From Pigmentiphaga kullae (GTDB taxonomy: Bacteria > Pseudomonadota > Gammaproteobacteria > Burkholderiales > Burkholderiaceae_B), in assembly GCF_004216695.1 (NCBI RefSeq), contig NZ_SGXC01000002.1:1-64000 (forward strand): 64,000 nucleotides of DNA. Direction: 5' to 3'. Of this stretch, positions 18,821 through 27,296 are shown one piece after another. The notes beneath the pieces are model-generated. The model did no database searches. It saw only the letters and a program-made list of their open reading frames with translations, and was not told the origin of the DNA. The position numbers and the translations under genes are program-made. Numbering within the stretch: the first letter of the stretch is position 1; the number at the start of each line of letters is the position of its first letter.

Positions 18821-19438
18821 TCAAGGGGCGGGCGTGGAGACCGCGGGAACCGGTTCGGGGCCGCGCAGCAGGGTGTCGCTGTGGATCTGGAACACGCCGC
18901 GCTCCCGGTCGGCGAAGAACAGCCTGAGCGCGGTCGAGACCGAGCGGAAGGCCAGGTCGTCCCACGGGATCTCGTCCTCGTCGAACAGGCGGGCTTCCAG
19001 GCTTTCGGGGCCCGGCTCGAATTCGACGTCGGTCAGGCGCGCGAGATAGAAGATGTGGACCTGGTCCACGTGGGGAATGTCCAGCACCGCGAACAGCGGC
19101 CCCATCTCGATACGGGCGCCGGCTTCTTCCTGGGTCTCGCGGGCGGCGCCCTGGGCGGTGGTCTCGCCCAGCTCCATGAAGCCGGCGGGCAGGGTCCAGT
19201 AGCCATGGCGCGGCTCGATCGCCCGGCGGCACAGCAGCACCTGTTTTTCCCAGACGGGAATGGTCCCCAGGACCATGCGCGGATTCTGGTAGTGGATCGC
19301 GCCGCAGTGGTCGCACAGATCGCGTTCGCGGTTGTCGTCGTCGGGGATGCGGCGGGTCAGCAGGTTGCCGCATTGGGAGCAGTAGCGCTGGGAGCGCGGA
19401 GCCGGGAAGTACGTGAGGGCGCGTGCGGAAGCGGTCAT
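18821..19438 (-). CDS. Nudix hydrolase with N-terminal zinc ribbon
   Basis: 205 residues. A zinc-ribbon-like pair YCSQCG/CDHCG (residues about 19-45) is followed by a Nudix domain with an intact Nudix box ([16 protein letters not shown] then TQEEAGA). The architecture resembles NudC/NADH pyrophosphatase relatives and YjaD-like proteins but is shorter than NudC. It likely hydrolyses a nucleoside diphosphate derivative; the substrate is not determinable. It is the first gene of the aat-bpt-pyrD operon. Confidence 0.88.
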   Translation of the reverse strand: MTASARALTYFPAPRSQRYCSQCGNLLTRRIPDDDNRERDLCDHCGAIHYQNPRMVLGTIPVWEKQVLLCRRAIEPRHGYWTLPAGFMELGETTAQGAARETQEEAGARIEMGPLFAVLDIPHVDQVHIFYLARLTDVEFEPGPESLEARLFDEDEIPWDDLAFRSVSTALRLFFADRERGVFQIHSDTLLRGPEPVPAVSTPAP

Positions 19439-19500
19439 GGCTGGTCCAGGGGGCGGAGGCGGCGCTGCGCCCCGGCGGTTGCGGAGATCCGGGAGGTCCG

Positions 19501-20448
19501 TCAAGTATACGAGAGGTCGCCGGGCGAGGCGGGCTGGCGTTCGCAGCCCACCGCATAGACCACCGAGCGGAAGAACTGGTTCGCCGGGTCCCCGGCCACG
19601 CGCGAGTGCCAGTACTGGTGCACGTCGATGGACGGGATGCGCAGCGGCAGCCGGACTTTCTTGATGGGCGCGATGGGCCGGAACAGGTGGTAGACCTCGT
19701 CGGGAATGATGGCGATCAGGTCGCTGGCCGCCACGATGAAGGGAATCGCGGCCACGTGCTCGGTGGTCAGCCGCACCTGGCTCTGCACGCCGTGCCTGCG
19801 CAACTGGTCGTTGATCCATGCGAAGGTGATGGGCACGGACGGGGACTGGACCTGCGGCGTGCGCCCGAATTCGCGCAGGGTCATGGTGTCGCCGATGCGG
19901 GGGTGGTCGCGGCGGGCGACGCAGACGTAGGCGCGGCGGTAGAGATGCTGGCGCAGCAGGGCGTCGTGCGGGCGCGAGACATGGCCGGCGACGACGTCCA
20001 GTTCGCCCGATTCCAGCGCCGCGGCCATGGTGTCGGGCGATACCTGCGTGGGAGCGAGGCGGGCAAGGGGGGCAACCTCGGCCAGGCGCTTCATCAGCTT
20101 GGGCACCAGCACGATGGCGCCGATCTCGTTGACGCCGATGCGGAATTCCCGGTCCGTCACGGCGGGATCGAAGCGGGCCAGCCCGGCGATCTCGGTTTCC
20201 ACGATGCGCAGCACCCGCGCGGCAGGTTCGGCCAGCCGCTGGGCGAAGGGCGTGGGGGCCATGCGGTTGCCCACGCGGACGAACAGCGGATCGGCGAAGC
20301 GCTTGCGCATGCGGTCGAGGTGGTAGCTCAGCGCCGACTGGGTCAGGCCCAGCCGCCGGGCGGCGCGGGTGACGGTGCCGTCCTCGATCAGCGCCAGCAC
20401 TGCCCGCAGGTCGGCGATCTGGGGATCCTGGTTATCTGGATTATTCAT
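19501..20448 (-). CDS. LysR-family regulator, probable activator of the divergent catabolic operon
   Basis: 315 residues with an N-terminal HTH ([31 protein letters not shown]) in the style of NodD/NahR/LinR-type regulators. Its C-terminal effector domain starts near residue 95. It diverges from the aromatic monooxygenase operon at 20533 with an 84-bp gap. This gap contains an interrupted repeat ACCT-N6-AGGT at about 20449-20463, so it probably controls that operon. NahR-type relatives respond to aromatic acids; the effector here is unknown. Confidence 0.9.
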   Translation of the reverse strand: MNNPDNQDPQIADLRAVLALIEDGTVTRAARRLGLTQSALSYHLDRMRKRFADPLFVRVGNRMAPTPFAQRLAEPAARVLRIVETEIAGLARFDPAVTDREFRIGVNEIGAIVLVPKLMKRLAEVAPLARLAPTQVSPDTMAAALESGELDVVAGHVSRPHDALLRQHLYRRAYVCVARRDHPRIGDTMTLREFGRTPQVQSPSVPITFAWINDQLRRHGVQSQVRLTTEHVAAIPFIVAASDLIAIIPDEVYHLFRPIAPIKKVRLPLRIPSIDVHQYWHSRVAGDPANQFFRSVVYAVGCERQPASPGDLSYT

Positions 20449-20532
20449 AACCTATATCAAGGTAATGATCTTTCCAGAGCTTCGCCGAATGCCTAAGCTG
20501 CTGTCAATTCAAGAACACAGGAAGGAGACGGC

Positions 20533-22167
20533 ATGGCGGGCGAGACGCTGCTGGAAACCGACGTGCTGGTGATCGGAGCGGGTCCCGTGGGACTGGCGCT
20601 GGCCATCGAGCTGGGCATGCAGGGAAGGCGCTGCCTGGTGGTGGAGCAGCACGACCGGGTGGGACTCGCGCCCCGCGCCAAGACCACCAACGTGCGTTCG
20701 CGCGAACTGATGCGGCGCTGGGGCGTGGCCGGCGAATTGGCACGGGTCGCCCCCTTCGGCGTCGACTATCCGTCCAACGTGGTGTTCGCGACCCGGCTGG
20801 CCGGCCGCGAACTGGCGCGGTTCGCCAATGCGTTCTATTGCTCGCCGCTGCGCGACGAGCGTTTTCCCGAGCACGCGCAGTGGGTGCCCCAATACAAGGT
20901 CGAGGAAGTGCTGCGCGACCATGCCGAGCGCCTGCCCGGCGTGCAGGTGCGCTTCTCGACCCGGCTCGAGGATTTTTCGCAGTCGGACCGGGGCGTCGAG
21001 GCGGTGCTGGCGGGCCCGGACGGACCGCTGCGCGTGCGGGCCGCCTACATGGCTGGCGCGGACGGCGCCCGCAGCACCGTGCGCGCGCGGCTGGACATCC
21101 GGATGGAGGGCGTGTCGCCGCTTTCCCATCACCGCAACATCATCTTCCACGCGCCGGGTCTGGCCGGCATGCACGGGCTGGGGCCGGCCGTCATGTACTG
21201 GCTGGTCAATCCGGAAGCGCCGGCGGTCGTCGCGCCGCTGGACGGCAACGACATGTGGACCTTCGGCTACGCCCGCCGCGACGGCGAGGAGCCGGCCATC
21301 GAGGGCTTGATGCGCGCCGCGCTGGGCCTGGACATCCCGATCGATATCCGTCATCGAGACGAATGGACCGCGCATCGCCTGATCGCCACGCGCTACCGCG
21401 AGGGCAGGGTGTTCCTGGCCGGCGATGCCTGCCACCTGCACCCACCTTTCGGCGGCCACGGCATGAACATGGGCATCGGCGACGCCGTCGACCTGGGCTG
21501 GAAGTTGGCCGCGGCGCTGGATGGCTGGGGCGGCCCGGCGCTGCTGGACAGCTACGAGGCGGAGCGCCGCCAGGTGCATCGCCGGGTGGTGGACGAGGCC
21601 GTGCACAACCTGTCGCACAGCTCCGGCAGCTTGTGGCGCGAGGGCCTGGAGGCCGACGGGCCGGCTGGGGATGCCGCGCGGCGGGAGGCGGAGCAGGCCA
21701 TCCTCGTTTCCAAGCGCCAGGAGTTCGATTCGCTGGGCGTGGTGCTGGGCAGCCGCTACGAGCGGTCTCCGGTGCTGGCTCACGAGCCGGACGGGGCGGA
21801 CGAGCCGTGGGATTCGACGCGCTATGTGCAGACCGCGCGCCCGGGATGCCGCGCGCCGCATGCGTGGCTGGCGCCGGGCAGGGAGCGCGGGGCGTCGTTG
21901 TTCGACCATTTCGCCTTCCGCGGGATGACGCTGCTCGCTACCCGCCCGGCCGCGCAGGACGCGGCGCGGGCGCTGGCCGCCCAGGCGGCGGGCGCGGGCA
22001 TCCCGCTGACGGTGGTCGCCCCGCCCGCCGAAGGCTTGCGCGAGCTGTACGGCGCCGACCTGGCCCTGATCCGGCCGGACCAGTACGTCGCATGGCGGGG
22101 CGACGATCCACAGGAAGGCTCGGCGGCGCTGGAGCTCGCGGCGGGACGCATCGCAGTCCACGCTTGA
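20533..22167 (+). CDS. FAD-dependent aromatic monooxygenase (PHBH family)
   Basis: 544 residues. The FAD dinucleotide fold GAGPVGLALAIELG is near residue 16, the DG motif DGARS is near 178, and the second FAD motif GDACHLHPPFGGHGMN is at about 298. A C-terminal thioredoxin-like segment is typical of the phenol-hydroxylase/MhpA branch. Such enzymes hydroxylate phenolic rings using NAD(P)H and O2. It is the first gene of an operon with a Bug receptor, extradiol-type dioxygenase, FAH hydrolase and BKACE enzyme, so it is probably the ring-hydroxylating step. An AAGGAGACGGC site precedes the ATG. Closest alternative: an MhpA- or PobA-like enzyme; substrate unknown. Confidence 0.9.
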   Translation: MAGETLLETDVLVIGAGPVGLALAIELGMQGRRCLVVEQHDRVGLAPRAKTTNVRSRELMRRWGVAGELARVAPFGVDYPSNVVFATRLAGRELARFANAFYCSPLRDERFPEHAQWVPQYKVEEVLRDHAERLPGVQVRFSTRLEDFSQSDRGVEAVLAGPDGPLRVRAAYMAGADGARSTVRARLDIRMEGVSPLSHHRNIIFHAPGLAGMHGLGPAVMYWLVNPEAPAVVAPLDGNDMWTFGYARRDGEEPAIEGLMRAALGLDIPIDIRHRDEWTAHRLIATRYREGRVFLAGDACHLHPPFGGHGMNMGIGDAVDLGWKLAAALDGWGGPALLDSYEAERRQVHRRVVDEAVHNLSHSSGSLWREGLEADGPAGDAARREAEQAILVSKRQEFDSLGVVLGSRYERSPVLAHEPDGADEPWDSTRYVQTARPGCRAPHAWLAPGRERGASLFDHFAFRGMTLLATRPAAQDAARALAAQAAGAGIPLTVVAPPAEGLRELYGADLALIRPDQYVAWRGDDPQEGSAALELAAGRIAVHA

Positions 22168-22215
22168 GCGCCGGCCCGGCGCCATTACACAAGAAACCAC
22201 CCAGGAGACAGACAC

Positions 22216-23196
22216 ATGAAGACATCACGACGCACATGGATCGCCGCCGGCCTCGCGCTGGCGGCCTGCCTGGCCGGTACGGCCCAAGCGGCCGCCTGGC
22301 CGACCCGCCCGGTGCGGCTGGTCCTGCCCGGGGCGGCCGGAACGGCGCCCGACATCATGGCCCGGCTGCTGGGCGACAAGCTGTCCAGGATCTGGGGCCA
22401 GCCCGTCATCGTCGAGAACAAGCCCGGCGCCGGCGGCCTGGTCGGACTGGCGGCGGTGAAGTCGGCCGAACGCGACGACCACATGTTCGTGTTCACCCCG
22501 GCGTCGGTACTGACGCTTACGCCCTACATGTACAAGAGCTCGCAGGTCGACATCGTGCGCGACTTCCAGCCCGTGGCCATGGTGGGCATCAGCCCCATGA
22601 TGGCGGCGGTCAGCGCCTCGTCGCCCGCCAACACGCTGGCCGACGTGCTGGCCATGGCGCGCCGCCAGCCCGACAGCTTCGTGGTGTCGACCACGTTCCT
22701 GTATTCGGTGCCCAATCTCGCGGTGGACATGCTGTCGCGTGCCGCCGGCGTGCCGCTGCGCGCCGTGCCTTTCTCCAGCAGTTCCCAGAGCATCTCGGCC
22801 GTGGTCGGCGGCGACGCCCAGATGCTGATCGACGGCGTGCCGCCCATCGAGCCCATGATCAAGGGCGGCCGGCTCAAGCCCGTCGTGATGTTCTCCGAAG
22901 GGCGGGTGCCCAATCGTCCCGACCTGCCCGCGGCGTCCGAGACCTATCCCTCGCTGGTCATCAACGGCTGGTTCGCGGTCGTCGCGCCGCAAGGCACGGG
23001 CAAGCCGGCCATCGAGCGCATCAACCGCGACCTGGCCGCCGTGCTGGCCGAACGCGACGTGGTCGACAAGCTCGATACCCTGGGCGTCTACCCCAAGCCC
23101 ATGTCGGTGGAGGCGTTCGGCAACTACTGGCGGGACGAGCGTGCGCGCTGGGAGAAGGTGCTGCGCGACGTGAACGCCCAGCCGGTGCAGCAATAG
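22216..23196 (+). CDS. Bug-family periplasmic receptor of the catabolic operon
   Basis: 326 residues with a signal peptide (cleavage near residue 26, AQA/AA) and a Bug core starting WPTRPVRLVLPGAAG. The usual GG-x-x-D ligand loop is replaced by GTAPD, so the pocket may differ. It sits 48 bases after the monooxygenase and 9 bases before the dioxygenase, which makes uptake or sensing of the aromatic substrate its likely role. No TctA/TctB genes are nearby. AGGAGA ribosome site. Confidence 0.9.
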   Translation: MKTSRRTWIAAGLALAACLAGTAQAAAWPTRPVRLVLPGAAGTAPDIMARLLGDKLSRIWGQPVIVENKPGAGGLVGLAAVKSAERDDHMFVFTPASVLTLTPYMYKSSQVDIVRDFQPVAMVGISPMMAAVSASSPANTLADVLAMARRQPDSFVVSTTFLYSVPNLAVDMLSRAAGVPLRAVPFSSSSQSISAVVGGDAQMLIDGVPPIEPMIKGGRLKPVVMFSEGRVPNRPDLPAASETYPSLVINGWFAVVAPQGTGKPAIERINRDLAAVLAERDVVDKLDTLGVYPKPMSVEAFGNYWRDERARWEKVLRDVNAQPVQQ

Positions 23197-23205
23197 GAGG
23201 CCGGC

Positions 23206-24138
23206 GTGAGGACAGGACTGGAAGCGGCCTACATCGGCCTGGACAGCACGGCGCCGGCGGCCCTGGGCGACTACCTGACCGAGGTCGTGGGCCTGATGCC
23301 CGGCGAGGCTGCCGCAGACGGCGCCGCCACCTGGCGGGTCGATGGCAAGGCCCAGCGGGTATGGGTGCGCAAGGGCGAGCGCAACGATGCCGCCTGCATG
23401 GGCTTCGAGGCGGGCGACGCGCAGGTATACGACCGCGTGCTGGGACGGCTGTCGGCACAGGGGTGGCGCATGAGGGCCGGCACGGCGGATGAGCGCGCGG
23501 CCCGGCGCGTGCGGGACCTGACCGTGGTCCAGACCCCTTGGGGCATCCCGCTGGAGCTGGTGACGGGGCTGGAAGAGGCGGCAACGCCCTTCGCGAGCCC
23601 CCACTTTCCCGAGGGATTCGTCACGGCGGGGCAGGGCTTCGGCCACTTCGTCTTCGCCGTGGGCAGCGCCGAGGAATACGACTCGGCCCGCCGCTTCGCC
23701 ATCGACGGCCTGGGGCTGGTCCTGTCGGACTGGCTGCGGCTGCCCATGGGGGCGATCGAAATGCACGTCTCCTTCTTTCACTGCAACCCGCGCCACCATT
23801 CGCTGGCCATCGCCTATCTGCCCCGGCCCGAGGTTCCGCAGCGCCTGCACCACATCAACTTCGAGGTCGCGCACGTGCGCAGCGTGGGCCTGGCCTACGA
23901 CCGCGCGCTGCGTGCCGGCACGCCGCTCGCCAACACGCTGGGCCAGCACGCCAACGATGGCATGGTCAGTTTCTACAGCCTGGGCCCCGACGGCTGGCGT
24001 GTCGAGATCGGCGCCACCGGCCGCACAGTGGGCGAGGACTGGAACGACGTGCGCGAATACGACCGCATCAGCGACTGGGGCCACCTGCCGCCCGATGCGC
24101 TGGCGCAGGCCCTGGCAGGACCATCTTCTTCCGCTTGA
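23206..24138 (+). CDS. VOC-superfamily extradiol-type ring-cleavage dioxygenase (BphC-like)
   Basis: 310 residues in two VOC modules, the layout of type I extradiol dioxygenases. The C-terminal module keeps the 2-His-1-carboxylate set expected for the iron: His in GQGFGHFVFAV, His in LHHINFEV and Glu in GWRVEIGA. Family enzymes open catechol-type rings next to the hydroxyls. The start is GTG after a strong TAGGAGG site. It lies directly downstream of the Bug receptor and 11 bases upstream of the FAH gene. The substrate is unknown; biphenyl-catechol or hydroxylated quinoline/pyridine-like compounds are possible. Confidence 0.87.
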   Translation: MRTGLEAAYIGLDSTAPAALGDYLTEVVGLMPGEAAADGAATWRVDGKAQRVWVRKGERNDAACMGFEAGDAQVYDRVLGRLSAQGWRMRAGTADERAARRVRDLTVVQTPWGIPLELVTGLEEAATPFASPHFPEGFVTAGQGFGHFVFAVGSAEEYDSARRFAIDGLGLVLSDWLRLPMGAIEMHVSFFHCNPRHHSLAIAYLPRPEVPQRLHHINFEVAHVRSVGLAYDRALRAGTPLANTLGQHANDGMVSFYSLGPDGWRVEIGATGRTVGEDWNDVREYDRISDWGHLPPDALAQALAGPSSSA

Positions 24139-24149
24139 ACAAGGAACCC

Positions 24150-25019
24150 ATGAAACTCGTCACTTTCTCCCATCGCGGCAGGACGTCCATCGGCAAGGTC
24201 GAGGGTACGCGCGTGATCGACCTCGCGGCCGCCGACCCGGCGCTGCCCGCCACCATGCGCGGCCTGCTCGCCGGCGGGCGCGCGCTGCTGCAGCGCGCGC
24301 GCGACGTCGATCCCGAGCGCGCGCCGGCGTACCCGCTGGCCGACGTCAGGCTGGAGGCGCCCGTGCCCGATCCGGCCAAATACCTCGCCATCGGCATGAA
24401 CTACGGCAAGCACGTGGTCGAGGCCAGGCGCGCCGGCGTGGACGTGCCCGACAGCCAGGTCTGGTTCAACAAACAGGTCAGCTGCATCAACGGCCCCTAC
24501 GACCCGGTGCACATGCCGCGAGTGTCCGACAAGCTCGACTACGAAGCCGAGCTGGGCGTGGTGATCGGCACCCGCTGCCGCCACGTCCCGGCGGAGCAGG
24601 CCAGGGAAGTCATCGCCGGCTATCTCGTCTGCAACGACGTGTCGGTGCGCGACTGGCAGCGGCGCTCGGCCACCATGACCCTGGGCAAGTCCTTCAACAC
24701 CACGGGCCCCATCGGACCCTGGATCGTCACCGACGACGAAGTGCCCGATCCGCTGGCGCTGACCCTGCGCATGCGCATCAACGGCGAGGTGCGCCAGGAA
24801 GCCCGGACCGGCGAGATGATCTACAGCATCTACGACCAGATCGCCTACCTGTCCACCGTCATGACGCTGGAGCCCGGCGACATCCTGGCCACCGGCACGC
24901 CCTCGGGCGTCGGCGCCGCCATGGATCCGCCTGCCTTCCTCAAGATCGGCGACGTGATGCGCGTCGAGATCGACGGCATCGGCCACATCGAAAACCGCGT
25001 CGTCGCCGAGCCGGCGTAA
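24150..25019 (+). CDS. Fumarylacetoacetate hydrolase (FAH) family protein
   Basis: 289 residues with the FAH metal site DYEAELGVVIG and the catalytic-core segments NDVSVRDWQRRS and ATGTPSGVGAAMDPP. Members hydrolyse acylpyruvates or decarboxylate/hydrate products of ring cleavage. Its position after an extradiol-type dioxygenase suggests that it acts on the ring-opened product. The ATG at 24150 follows an AAGGA site 4-8 bases upstream. A longer frame exists but only adds unrelated sequence. Confidence 0.9.
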   Translation: MKLVTFSHRGRTSIGKVEGTRVIDLAAADPALPATMRGLLAGGRALLQRARDVDPERAPAYPLADVRLEAPVPDPAKYLAIGMNYGKHVVEARRAGVDVPDSQVWFNKQVSCINGPYDPVHMPRVSDKLDYEAELGVVIGTRCRHVPAEQAREVIAGYLVCNDVSVRDWQRRSATMTLGKSFNTTGPIGPWIVTDDEVPDPLALTLRMRINGEVRQEARTGEMIYSIYDQIAYLSTVMTLEPGDILATGTPSGVGAAMDPPAFLKIGDVMRVEIDGIGHIENRVVAEPA

Positions 25020-25040
25020 CGCCTGCCCAGGAGCCTCTTC

Positions 25041-25976
25041 GTGCCCAGAAAAGTCATCATCACCTGCGCCGTCACCGGATCGGTGCACACCCCCAGCATG
25101 TCGCCGCACCTGCCCATCACGCCCGACCAGATCGCCGAGCAGGCGGTGGACGCGGCGCGCGCCGGCGCGGCCATCCTGCACCTGCACGCCCGCCACGCGG
25201 CCGACGGCAGGCCCGCCTTCGAGCCCGCGGTCTACCGCCAATTCCTGCCGCGTATCCACGCCCAGACCGACGCCGTCATCAACATCACCACCGGCGGCTC
25301 GCACACCATGACGCTCGAACAGCGGCTGGCCGGAGCCATCGACGCTTCGGCGGAAATGGCCTCGTGCAACATGGGGTCGATGAATTTCGCGCTGTTCCCC
25401 GTGCTGGACAAGATGAAGGACTTCACCTTCCCGTGGGAGCGCGAGCACCTGGAGAAGACCCGCAACGCCATCTTCCGCAACACCTTCGGCGACATCGAAA
25501 CCATTTTCGAACACCTGGGCAGGGCGCACGGCACCCGCTTCGAATTCGAGTGCTACGACGTCGGCCACCTGTACAACCTCAAGCACTTCGTCGACCGGGG
25601 ACTGGTACAGGGTCCGATCTTCCTGCAATTCGTGCTGGGCGTGCTGGGCGGCATAGGCGCCGATCCCGAGAACCTCGTGCACATGAAACGCATCGCCGAC
25701 AAGCTGTTCGGCGACAGCTACCAATGGTCCGTCCTGGCCGCCGGCCGCCACCAGATGCCGCTGGTCACCCAGGCCGCGCTGATGGGCGGCAACGTGCGGG
25801 TCGGGCTGGAGGATTCGCTGTCCATCGGGCCGGGCGAGATGGCCACCTCCAACGCCCAGCAGGTGGGCAAGATACGCGGGATCCTGGAGTCCTTCGGCTT
25901 CGGGATCGCGACGCCGGACGAGGCGCGCGAGATGCTGGGGTTGAAGGGGAGGGGGAAGGTGGCGCTGGCGGCGTAA
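25041..25976 (+). CDS. BKACE-family beta-keto acid cleavage enzyme (DUF849)
   Basis: 311 residues; starts with GTG after an AGGAG site. The zinc-binding HLHAR segment (ILHLHARHAADGRP, about residues 45-58) and the terminal GMATSNAQQV-type region match the Kce/BKACE family. These enzymes convert a beta-keto acid plus acetyl-CoA into acetoacetate and a CoA ester in the cytoplasm. As the last gene of the operon it would process the open-chain product of the pathway. The substrate is one of many possible beta-keto acids. Confidence 0.9.
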   Translation: MPRKVIITCAVTGSVHTPSMSPHLPITPDQIAEQAVDAARAGAAILHLHARHAADGRPAFEPAVYRQFLPRIHAQTDAVINITTGGSHTMTLEQRLAGAIDASAEMASCNMGSMNFALFPVLDKMKDFTFPWEREHLEKTRNAIFRNTFGDIETIFEHLGRAHGTRFEFECYDVGHLYNLKHFVDRGLVQGPIFLQFVLGVLGGIGADPENLVHMKRIADKLFGDSYQWSVLAAGRHQMPLVTQAALMGGNVRVGLEDSLSIGPGEMATSNAQQVGKIRGILESFGFGIATPDEAREMLGLKGRGKVALAA

Positions 25977-26017
25977 AGCACGGTCATGCGAGTACGTGTA
26001 TAATCTTTCTTCTCAGA

Positions 26018-26094
26018 CGCGGGGTGGAGCAGTCTGGCAGCTCGTCGGGCTCATAACCCGAAGGTCACAGGTTCAAATCCTGTCCCCGCAACCA
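26018..26094 (+). tRNA. tRNA-fMet (CAT), copy 1
   Basis: A 77-nt gene with encoded CCA. Anticodon loop CTCATAA gives CAU. Initiator features: three G:C pairs at the base of the anticodon stem (GGG/CCC), and an unpaired C1-A72 at the acceptor end (CGCGGGG...CCCCGCAACCA). It is identical to copy 2. A TATAAT box lies 14 bases upstream. Confidence 0.98.
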
Positions 26095-26099
26095 AATAG

Positions 26100-26135
26100 A
26101 AAACGGCCTCGATCGCATTGCGACGAGGCCGTTTT
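26100..26135 (+). terminator. Terminator of tRNA-fMet copy 1
   Basis: 12-bp stem AAAACGGCCTCG/CGAGGCCGTTTT with further TCG/CGA pairing in the loop, ending in TTTT. The right arm carries the reverse complement (27116-27151). The symmetrical A- and T-runs make it usable in both directions. Confidence 0.85.
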
Positions 26136-26143
26136 GCTTTGCA

Positions 26144-26341
26144 CCTTCCGTTCAAGGGTGTTTGCTCAAGAACCTCCCCTGCCATTAATGCCACAGACCC
26201 AGGTCTAGCCCGGAGGTCTGTCACCGTGGCGATGAGACAAAAATCAGCATATTGAAGGCGACCATTGGTCATCTTTTTTGCTGACCATGTAATCTTTTTT
26301 GTTTACTCTTGTCATAGATCGACAAACGCGGGGATGAGGGG
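26144..26341 (+). promoter_or_regulatory. Upstream region of hicAB with operator-like palindrome
   Basis: Nearly 200 bases without a gene. GACCA-T-TGGTC (26260-26270) is a perfect palindrome around one base, and TGACCAT recurs at 26282-26288. The AT-rich stretch between 26270 and 26310 is the likely hic promoter. A CAGACC/GGTCTG inverted repeat lies near 26190-26222. HicB-type antitoxins with a C-terminal HTH usually bind such palindromes; binding here is inferred. Confidence 0.45.
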
Positions 26342-26515
26342 AAAGTTAACGAGTTCCGGCGATGGTTAGCTGCCCAGGGCGCCACCTTCAAGGAAGGCGC
26401 CGGTCACACAAAGGTGTACTACCAGGGCAAGCAGACCACTCTGCCAAGGCACCCAAGCCAGGAGCTTGGGGAAGGGCTGAGAAAGGCGATTCTCAAGCAA
26501 CTGGGGATCAAGTAA
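26342..26515 (+). pseudogene. hicA: HicA-type mRNA interferase toxin, reading frame without a start codon
   Basis: The frame encodes 57 residues from KVNEFRRWLAAQ to LRKAILKQLGIK, matching the short (58-residue) HicA of enterobacteria end to end. The catalytic His (GAGHTKVY) is present. HicA is a dsRBD-fold ribonuclease that cuts mRNA. There is no ATG, GTG or TTG in frame between the preceding TAG (26315-26317) and the conserved start. The only ATG (26334) is out of frame and reaches a stop after 11 codons. One added G in the run GAGGGG (26336-26341) would restore an ATG start. So the gene is either inactivated by a small indel at its 5' end, or started at a rare codon (ATC at 26318), or affected by a sequencing error. 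Antitoxin hicB follows, 72 bases downstream. Confidence 0.75.
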
Positions 26516-26587
26516 TTGAGGGGCCGCAAGGGACTTCCCAAACGCATTTCACCGCACCACCGAACGCAAACGCAAAGAGGTAATCAG

Positions 26588-27001
26588 ATGCGCTACGCCG
26601 CTCGAATCGAACCGGATGGCAACGTTTTCATGGTGTCGTTCCGCGACATCCCCGAAGCTCTGACGGCTGCGGATACCCGCGAGGAAGCCGAGGCTGCAGC
26701 GGCCGATGCATTGCGCACGGCCATGGACTTCTATTTCGAGGATCGGCGGGCCGTACCCCTGCCGTCCAAGGCCCAGGCCGGTGAGGTCCTGGTTGAACTA
26801 CCTGCCAGCCTGTGGGCAAAGGTCCTGTTGCTCAACGAAATGGTCCGCCAGGACGTAGCGCCGGTGGAACTGGCGCGCCGGCTGGGAACGCGCAAGCAGG
26901 AAGTCACCCGCATCATGGACCTGGGCCATGCCACCAAGATCGATACCATTGCTGCCGCGCTTGCCAGCCTAGGGCGAGAGCTGAGCTTGTCGGTGCGTTA
27001 A
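26588..27001 (+). CDS. hicB: HicB-type antitoxin with C-terminal HTH
   Basis: 137 residues, almost the length of E. coli HicB (138). The N-terminal half has the partial RNase H-like fold (RYAARIEPDGNVFMVSFRDI then TAMDFYFEDRRAVPLP). The C-terminal half is an XRE-type HTH (ELARRLGTRKQEVTRIMDLG, then KIDTIAAALASLG). It neutralises HicA and represses the operon in characterised systems. An AGAGGTAATC ribosome site precedes the ATG. The pair is enclosed by two inverted tRNA-fMet genes and its base composition is slightly lower in G+C than its neighbours. This fits acquisition by transfer. Confidence 0.92.
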   Translation: MRYAARIEPDGNVFMVSFRDIPEALTAADTREEAEAAAADALRTAMDFYFEDRRAVPLPSKAQAGEVLVELPASLWAKVLLLNEMVRQDVAPVELARRLGTRKQEVTRIMDLGHATKIDTIAAALASLGRELSLSVR

Positions 27002-27115
27002 CAAGCAGGTGAAAGAGATCGTCGGCCGGAGGCGGCGTGGCGCGGGCAAAGAGCTGCCCCGCACGCAGCGGAGGATATCGACGCCGAGGGCGCGTTTGGT
27101 TGAGGGATGCAAAGC

Positions 27116-27151
27116 AAAACGGCCTCGTCGCAATGCGATCGAGGCCGTTTT
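27116..27151 (-). terminator. Terminator of tRNA-fMet copy 2
   Basis: The same 12-bp stem as at 26100-26135, in inverted orientation. Confidence 0.85.
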
Positions 27152-27156
27152 CTATT

Positions 27157-27233
27157 TGGTTGCGGGGACAGGATTTGAACCTGTGACCTTCGGGTTATGA
27201 GCCCGACGAGCTGCCAGACTGCTCCACCCCGCG
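27157..27233 (-). tRNA. tRNA-fMet (CAT), copy 2
   Basis: 77 nt, identical base for base to copy 1 but on the opposite strand, with encoded CCA and the same initiator features. Its TATAAT box (27246-27251) is 12 bases upstream. Confidence 0.98.
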
Positions 27234-27296
27234 TCTGAGAAAAAGATTATATCCCTGTCATCTTTCCAATGCAAACTGGAGCATGGGAAGGTGCCT

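Larger units (their letters stand above)
25999..26143 (+). repeat. Left arm of a ~145-bp inverted repeat (tRNA-fMet promoter, gene, terminator)
   Basis: This arm includes a TATAAT box (25999-26004), the tRNA gene and its terminator. It is the reverse complement of 27108-27251. The only difference seen is in the pyrimidine tract before the tRNA, where the left arm has one extra base. Similarity stops right after GCTTTGCA. Confidence 0.9.
27108..27251 (-). repeat. Right arm of the ~145-bp inverted repeat
   Basis: Reverse complement of 25999-26143, containing a second tRNA-fMet gene, its terminator (27116-27151) and its TATAAT box (27246-27251 on the reverse strand). The arms are about 1 kb apart. 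Confidence 0.9.

Noticed and set aside
26051-26272. A reading frame ending in GTGFEPVTFGL on the reverse strand, and the matching one at 27009-27200 on the forward strand
   Set aside because: Both are read through the antisense of the tRNA-fMet genes and their terminators; this peptide is a known annotation artefact of tRNA loci.
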